Program-made: the position numbers and the translations under genes
Notes under the pieces: generated by a model
Told to the model about the DNA's origin: nothing
Databases searched by the model: none
What the model saw: the letters and a program-made list of their open reading frames with translations, nothing else
Assembly: GCF_950295315.1 (NCBI RefSeq)
Contig: NC_080175.1
Span: 84,385,566 to 84,449,565, forward strand
Origin: Erinaceus europaeus
Taxonomy: Eukaryota > Chordata > Mammalia > Eulipotyphla > Erinaceidae
DNA: 64,000 bases
Reading direction: 5' to 3'
In this document: positions 58,335 to 64,000 of the stretch, piece after piece
Layout: each line of letters begins with the position of its first letter
Position numbering within the stretch: position 1 is the stretch's first letter

Positions 58335-58445
58335 TGTCATATGTAGAAAGAGAGAGAACAGCACACCATCAAAACTCGCCCAGTGCGGTGGGAGCTAGGA
58401 TAGAACTCGCAGAGCAGCACATCTGGAACAGCAGCACAGCTGACT
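58335..58445 (-). repeat. SINE-D fragment, minus orientation
   Basis: AGAAAGAGAGAGAACAGCAC, CCAGTGCGGTGGGAGCTAGG and ATAGAACTCGCAGAGCAGCA are the complement of SINE-D body and B-box region. Confidence 0.5.
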
Positions 58446-59018
58446 TCTTTCACTGGTCTGCAGTAGAGTTTCTTAAGTCTTTTACACTGACTGCTGAAGA
58501 TTAGGAATTTTATGACAAAATTTTACCATTTACATGCTTATGCAAAAAAGCCTTTATATTATATTGTTATAAATAATTTCTCTCCCTCTCTCTTAAGATT
58601 TTTCTAACCTCTAATGTGCTAATCTACGGGTACTTGTAAACACAGAAGATTGTGAAAAGTGATACGAACAAAAAATGTAAGTGTAGACCAGGTAGACAGA
58701 TCAAGAGCTGTATTAACAGGAATGACTTTGATGCATTTAGCTTGGAATTCCTTCATACAAGTAGAAAAATGAGAAATGCCATTCTACTTTTCTTTTTTGT
58801 CTCATTACTAATTCAAGTCAATGCTGAAAAAGCTGGCCGTCGTATGCTTGTTTTTAATTTCCTAATAAGTATTAATGGATTAAAATTCCTTGCCACTTGC
58901 AACAAGACAAAGTTCAAAAACTTTATTTGTAAAAAGCGTTGGTTTAACCTAACAAAGCTTTTTCCACAATATGTCAGAAATACTACTACAAAATTGTATC
59001 ATATAAATAAATCACATG
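58446..59018. other. Unique intron DNA
   Basis: A 131-codon plus-strand ORF (58652-59047) starts here and runs into the next SINE. It has a signal-peptide-like stretch but no recognisable family, and is judged a chance ORF. Confidence 0.5.
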
Positions 59019-59298
59019 GGGAGTCGGGCTGTAGTGCAGCGGGCTAAGCGCAGGTGGCGCAAAGCACAAGGACTGGCATCAGGATCTCGGTTCGAACGCC
59101 GGCTCCCCACCTGCAGGGGAGTCGCTTCACAGGCGGTGAAGCAGGTCTGCAGGTGTCTATCTTTCTCTCCTCCTCTCTGTCTTCCCCTCCCTCTCTCCAT
59201 TTCTCTCTGTCCTATCCAACAACAACAACAATAATAACTACAACAATAAAACAACAAGGGCAATAAAAGGGAATAAATAAAATAAATATATAAAAAAA
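59019..59298 (+). mobile_element. SINE-A, young full-length copy, 16-bp TSD
   Basis: GGGAGTCGGGCTGTAGTGCAGC head, CGGTTCGAACGCCGG B box, CTCCCCACCTGCAGGGGAGT body, CAACAACAACAATAATAACT segment and AATAAA tail. The perfect TSD ATAAATAAATCACATG lies at 59003-59018 and 59299-59314. Confidence 0.96.
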
Positions 59299-59376
59299 AT
59301 AAATAAATCACATGATTCTTAAGGATTTTTAACTTAAATTTTTCATTAAAAAGTCTGAATTCAATGTATTGGACCA

Positions 59377-59580
59377 AAGTAAAAGATTCTGGGGTGGGAG
59401 GAGGGTTCAGGTCCTGGAACATGATGGTGGAGGAGGACCTAGAAGGGGATGAATTGTTATGTGGAAAACTGAGAAATGTTACTCATGTACACACTATTGT
59501 ATTTTACAATACAATAGTGTGTACATGAGTAACTTTGACTGTTAACCATTAATCCCCAATACAGAAATTTAAAAGTATAG
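59377..59580 (+). repeat. L1-type 3' tail carrying a palindromic insertion
   Basis: AGATTCTGGGGTGGGAGGAG, CCTGGAACATGATGGTGGAG, GTGGAAAACTGAGAAATGTT, then the palindrome (59478-59533), then TTTGACTGTTAACCATTAAT and an ATACAGAAATTTAAAAG end. Same family as 11878-12058, which lacks the palindrome. Confidence 0.65.
59478..59533. repeat. Perfect palindrome: 26-bp arms, 4-bp loop
   Basis: 59478-59503 (GTTACTCATGTACACACTAT...) and 59508-59533 (...ATAGTGTGTACATGAGTAAC) are exact reverse complements, separated by TTAC. The 56-bp unit could extrude a cruciform or fold into a hairpin. The related repeat at 11878-12058 lacks the second arm. Confidence 0.97.
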
Positions 59581-61138
59581 GATTTAAAAATAAATTTGTT
59601 TTATGACTAGATTAGCCAAAACGGTAATTTAATTTATATAAGACTATGAACAAGCTCATTTGACAGAATTTTCTGGAATTATAATTTGAATTACTATTTT
59701 TCTTTTTCTTTCTTTTTGTCCTCTGCTTGAACATAAATCCAGAGATCTAAAGTGTCTTCAATATGATCATGAATACCAGAGAATAATAACTCACATCATT
59801 CTCTTGATTTCTCTATATGAAATCTAACTTTATGGAATTTCAGTTAGAAAATATTTTTAAAGTTAACTATTAACACTGCTCAGAAATATATTAAACTTTT
59901 CAACATACATTAAAAATATAGTCATACTTTCTCTTTTTAAAAGCAAAATCCTACTCTTTCTTTTTTGTTTTTTAAACACTACTCTACACTGTATGTTTTT
60001 TTTTCTTTCTTACCTTAGTGTTCTGTTTTGATCTTATTGGAGATATAAAAGATAATAAAGTGACTTTATACTTAAAAATCTCCTTTTCTGAGTATTATAG
60101 CTTAATATCCCCCAAAGAATAAGGCTAATCTTATTTTTCTCAATGCTAAGCAGAGAATATAAAAAAGCCATCAGGAAATAATATTGCTGAAAGCAATGTA
60201 GTTGGAAATGTGCAAAAGTGACTAATAAGACAATAAGCAGGCCTTATTTTCTGCTTGTATAACAAAAGAGAAAATTTTTTTTCTACAACTTGAGAAATAT
60301 TCTGGTAGAGTGATTTTGTTTGCTTGTTTGTCTGTCTTTAAATCAAATTACAGACAGACTTTATTATAAATGAATGGGAAAGAGAAAAATAGTATACACT
60401 GAAAATTTTGAGGATAATATTTTAAATTCGCTACATCACTAATTAAACAGTTAGAAACACAAGGTTTATCTCTACTTGATAGCACATATCCTCTTAAGTA
60501 TAAATTTTATTGTGTTCAACTAAAATAAATATTCAACATTGTTATGGTGGAATAAATTCATATGTAAGCTAGAAAATCCAACACAGTATTTTATTTTATT
60601 TTTTTTTACTAAAATAAGACAGAAGTAGCAGTCAAACTGGATTTAGGTCAGTAGCTATCCACAGAACTAACACTGTCAGTCATAGACAACAGGTGGACCA
60701 ACAGCTGGCTTTAGACAGACAGGCACAAACAAAAAGGCAGAGTGTAAAAGTTCTGTCAAAAGGATGATGGGAAAAAGATTCTGAGTCCAAGGTCAAAGGT
60801 AAACCAATAAAGTAGTCTTCTACAAATCAGGTAATGACTCAGGACTAGCAATGAATACTACTACTACTAAAATAACAATAATGATAATGTGAGATTTAAT
60901 GTATGTGGAATGCTTTTATTATTATACATTATATTAATGGATTCTCATGTACTAATCAATTCTGATCTCATAGTTAATAAAATTGAAGCTGGGATGTGAG
61001 CTTCTGAGGTCTGCTTTATTTACAGTTATAGTTCTCCTGACAACCTCATCAAAGAAATACAAATCACTCACATTATAAGGACAACCCAAATGAAGTCCAA
61101 AAGTCTAAAGGCTTTTAACACAGCTCATCACTGAAAAT
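59581..61138. other. Unique AT-rich intron DNA
   Basis: No clear element in 1.6 kb. Confidence 0.55.
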
Positions 61139-61375
61139 CTTGGAGCTCCAGCAGTAGAATAGGTTAGTGCGCGGTACTTATACATCACTGAAAGTCTTGT
61201 TACTCAAATGGGGTTGCCCCAAGTTTGATTCTTGACAGCACATAAAATGGAAAATGACAAAGCAGTGTCCTTCCTCTCTCCCTCTTCCTCTCTCTCTCCC
61301 ACCCCACCCCCCCTCTCTCTCCCCCCACCCTTCTTTCAACACATGCAAATAAAATACACTATTAACTTACAAAAC
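61139..61375 (+). mobile_element. SINE-E
   Basis: TTGGAGCTCCAGCAGTAGAA, TAGGTTAGTGCGCGGTACTT (tRNA-like), AAGTTTGATTCTTGACAGCA (B box), a long CT-rich tract (about 61265-61330) and an AAATAAAATA tail. Confidence 0.6.
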
Positions 61376-61611
61376 TGACTGCTCAGAACCAGATAGACTG
61401 CCTATAACTTTACTTTAAACCAATGCTTACCAGATTGTAGCATGCCTCAAAATCACTTGTTAAATGCATACTGCTAGGCACCATATACTGAGCTCTTGAC
61501 TATGTGCCTGAAGAGGAACTCAAGGATTTTCATTCCTAATATGCTCTTCTGTAGGTCTTGTGGAATGCCACTTAATTAAATACCTCATGTATCATGTATA
61601 AACTGAGAATT

Positions 61612-61785
61612 GAGGAGGCTCAGCAGATGTAGCACAGGGCTTGTATACATGATGCCTTGGGTTCATCCCTGGCTTTTGAGATATAGGTATGGTCATTTAC
61701 TTTTTGGTTATGTCTTACTCTTACTGTCTTTCTCTGATCCAACAGATGGGCACATGATAAATAAATAAGTAAATAAATAAAACTG
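61612..61785 (+). mobile_element. tRNA-type SINE, D/E-like
   Basis: AGGAGGCTCAGCAGATGTAG, CACAGGGCTTGTATACATGA, TTGGGTTCATCCCTGGC (B box), pyrimidine stretch and AATAAATAAGTAAATAAATA tail. Confidence 0.6.
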
Positions 61786-61795
61786 TATTTAATGT

Positions 61796-61905
61796 CCTGG
61801 GAGTGGCTCGGGAACACATTACCTGCATGCATGAGATCCCCGATGAAATCTCAGCACCTCCTATGTCATCGCATGCTGCACTGTTCTCTCTTATAAAATA
61901 AATCT
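61796..61905 (+). repeat. Degenerate tRNA-type SINE
   Basis: CTGGGAGTGGCTCGGGAACA, ACCTGCATGCATGAGATCCC, GATGAAATCTCAGCACC and a TAAAATAAAT end. It directly follows another SINE. Confidence 0.5.
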
Positions 61906-62947
61906 ACTGAAAACTGCATAAGGCAAACAGCAGTTGTTTCAAAGATCTTCATGGAGAGTAGAGTTACAAAAGTAATACTTTAGAAGATTGTGGTGTTCCC
62001 AAGAGTATGAGATAGAAATAGTCACGCTGTAAAACCACTGTTTTTCAGTTCCAACAAAGGCTCCTAAGTTTATGCAAAACCTTGCTTTGACTTCAGATAG
62101 TTTTTTTTTCCTAACTTGTAAGTAAGAAAAATTATATCATTTACCACAAAACAGGAAGGTTGAAAAGAATAACTTGTAAAATTATTTTATAGCACTTTGT
62201 GAAAATAATGGAGTATATAAAAGCTAATAATAAATTTCACCTTCCTCAAAGAACACTGTAAATTTTCAGGCTCAGCTGATTTATTGCTAGAGCAAAAGTG
62301 CTAAAGTTATAGACAAGAATTTTCTTTCCTGAAAAATCAGCAGTTAGGCTTTCTCTTTTAATGTGTCCTCAATAGAATTTATAATGGTCTACTTATCTAC
62401 ATTAAGTGTAGAGTTTGTATAAATTTGAATTATCCTTTTAAATTTTCATGAATGAACTCTTCTTTAATTTGTGTGATCCTGTTTTATTATTCCCTTCTTA
62501 TTAGAGGAAGGTTAGCCACATGAACAGACATATCTTTCACCAGCAGTAAAATTAAGAAACACATGTTTTCAGAAGAAGAAAGTTGATCTATTGGGGGTAG
62601 GTTGAAACTGGTGTGGCCTAATTGAGTAGGTGTCAGAAATTGTGAATTTTAATCCCTTTCAAACACCACCTCATGCTACTGACTTGTGTGGCCTGAGGCA
62701 AGTGATTTTTTTTTTTTTGCATTTAAGTGCATCCTTGGAAAGTTGAATAAAGTTAAATTTATTCTACAGAAAATAATAAACTTCATAAATTTTCTAGACT
62801 TACATCATAAGAGCACTCTAAATATTAGAAACTGCACATATATTTCCCATTTTTGCAAACATTGTCAGAATTTTTATTGAAGGCCAATATAAAATTAGTC
62901 TAGTGACAGAACACTTCATACTAGTTAAAATTACTGAAATATAAGCA
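61906..62947. other. Unique intron DNA with a MIR-like scrap
   Basis: At about 62660-62705 CTACTGACTTGTGTGGCCTG then AGGCAAGTGA resembles the MIR core (TGTGTGACCTTGGGCAAGT-like). The rest is unrecognised. Confidence 0.5.
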
Positions 62948-63252
62948 TTTGGGGTGGCTGGGGGTGGCATAAGCAGTTAATGCACATAGTATTATGTGTA
63001 ACGACTGGGGTTCGAGCTTATATTTAGCAGGGATACTTCAGGAGTAATGATGAAGTGGGTCTGCAGGTAGTTATTTTTTCTCTCCTTCTCTACCTCCCCT
63101 TCTCCAAATTTCTCTCTGTCCTGTCAAATAAAATGGGGAGAGGGGGATTAAAAAATGGCCACCAGGAGCAGTAGATTCATAGTGCTGACACCAAGGCCCA
63201 GTAATAACCCTGGAGGCAATAAATAAAAATAATAATAAATAAATAAATAGAT
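62948..63252 (+). mobile_element. Composite-tail SINE
   Basis: TTGGGGTGGCTGGGGGTGGC head, GGGGTTCGAGCTTATA B box, GTCTGCAGGTAGTTATTTTT, pyrimidine stretch, then GGCCACCAGGAGCAGTAGAT, CAGTAATAACCCTGGAGGCA and AATAAATAAA tail. The complete composite tail is visible. Confidence 0.85.
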
Positions 63253-64000
63253 ACAATTTCTAACAGAGTTACACTTTTTAAAAATAAAATGTTGCATCAA
63301 CATGTTTTTTTTTTCCCTTCAATTTAAACTCAGGTTATCTCAAACAGTTAGCATTCCACTATAGAATTACAATGTTTACTTGATTTTTATTTATTCTCAT
63401 CTTTTAAATATCGTGCAGATCTTTCTTAAATTAATTAAAAATCAAGGCAATACTCAATTAGAAATAACCATTTGTAGACTCTATATTTTTTGCATACACA
63501 AGAATGACAATCTTAAAGTTACAAAAAATGGTTAGCAGTAATATCTCATTAGTAAATATTCATCTTGAATATGTTTTTCTCTAGCATGAGGGATTTTAAA
63601 ATTATCATTTAGAAACAGCCTTTCCCTGTTATTTTGGGTCCTGGTTTCCAGGGAGAGCAGCAGGACTGTGACTTTAAGTGTCAGTCAGTGATGCCCAAGC
63701 CTTTCTTTTTTTAATGAGAATAGGAGTCCAGACTGAATAAATCAAGTTTCTTCCTCTCTGTCTGAGAGAGTAACATCTGAATTAGTCATAGTGTAAAATA
63801 GCCAAGGATAATTAATTATATGCTTTCAGTCAACCTTCATTCATTTCCAATTCAAGTACACAGATTTTTTTTAACACACTGGCAAAGAACATTGCAATGA
63901 TTTTCATCTTAACTTTCTTGAAAGTCATATCATAACTTCCTGTAGTGTTTATAATGTATCTATTGACAGGATAAATTTACCTACTCTCTTGTTTAGTTAT
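63253..64000. other. Unique intron DNA at the window edge
   Basis: No recognisable element or coding signal. Confidence 0.55.

Larger units (their letters stand above)
10180..64000 (-). other. EPHA3: EPHA3 intron 3 (partial, at least 53.8 kb)
   Basis: Everything right of the exon 4 acceptor is upstream intron. As I remember, human EPHA3 also has an intron above 100 kb here, so it is not surprising that exon 3 is absent. It holds nearly all the repeats described below and no second gene I can support. Confidence 0.9.

Noticed and set aside
58652..59047. 131-codon plus-strand ORF with a signal-peptide-like stretch (LLFFFVSLLIQVNA)
   Set aside because: It runs into and ends inside the SINE-A at 59019, has no recognisable domain or splice context, and AT-rich DNA readily gives hydrophobic chance ORFs.

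Overview
The window is vertebrate nuclear DNA: AT-rich, almost gene-free, and full of tRNA-derived SINEs. It is almost certainly from an erinaceid hedgehog such as Erinaceus europaeus. The dominant SINE, with a head like a Pol III tRNA promoter (A box like TAGCGCAGCGGGTTAA, B box GGTTCGAACCC), is one I recognise from hedgehog sequence. The window also holds a Vingi non-LTR retrotransposon, and among mammals that clade is, as I recall, known only from hedgehogs.

One host gene is present, on the minus strand: EPHA3, the ephrin receptor tyrosine kinase. Two consecutive internal exons are visible, with exact splice sites and phases. Exon 4 (10179 to 10024, 156 nt) encodes the end of the cysteine-rich linker. 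Exon 5 (9351 to 9016, 336 nt) encodes the first fibronectin type III repeat. Both are phase 1-1. Exon numbers follow human EPHA3 from memory. Positions 1-9015 are intron 5, 9352-10023 are the short intron 4, and 10180-64000 are part of the very large intron 3. No other host gene is supported.

The introns are layered with mobile elements. I use working names for the SINE families. SINE-A has the GGGAGTCGGGCTGTAGCG head and a CAACAA/AATAAA tail. SINE-B has a GGCCAGGTGGTAGCACACCTGG head. SINE-C has a TAGCATAATGGTTATGCAAA head and a CATAAGCCAGAGCTGAGCAG body. SINE-D has a CAGCAAAACAGCTCAC head and an AAAAAGTCAGCCTGG tail. SINE-E is a further diverged tRNA-like type. A composite form adds a GGCCACCAGGAGCAGTGGA tail to an A or B body. 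Many copies have 9-16 bp target-site duplications (TSDs), so their boundaries are exact.

Other elements are a 5'-truncated Vingi (41488-43340, 10-bp TSD); L1 ORF2 fragments (17917-18168 and 19385-19886); L1 3'-UTR remnants; a 440-bp internally deleted L1 derivative nested in an older L1 3'-UTR (45034-45473, 15-bp TSD); one betaretrovirus-like LTR that keeps its tRNA-Lys primer site (6439-6852); and a 75-bp mariner-type MITE (6871-6945). There are also a few MIR remnants, many microsatellites, and a perfect 26-bp-arm palindrome (59478-59533). Several repeat-poor stretches, notably 15180-16270, 24600-24830 and 52100-53850, are candidates for conserved non-coding elements.

I found no CRISPR, operon, novel protein system or functional RNA gene. 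The most interesting signals are in the history of the mobile elements.
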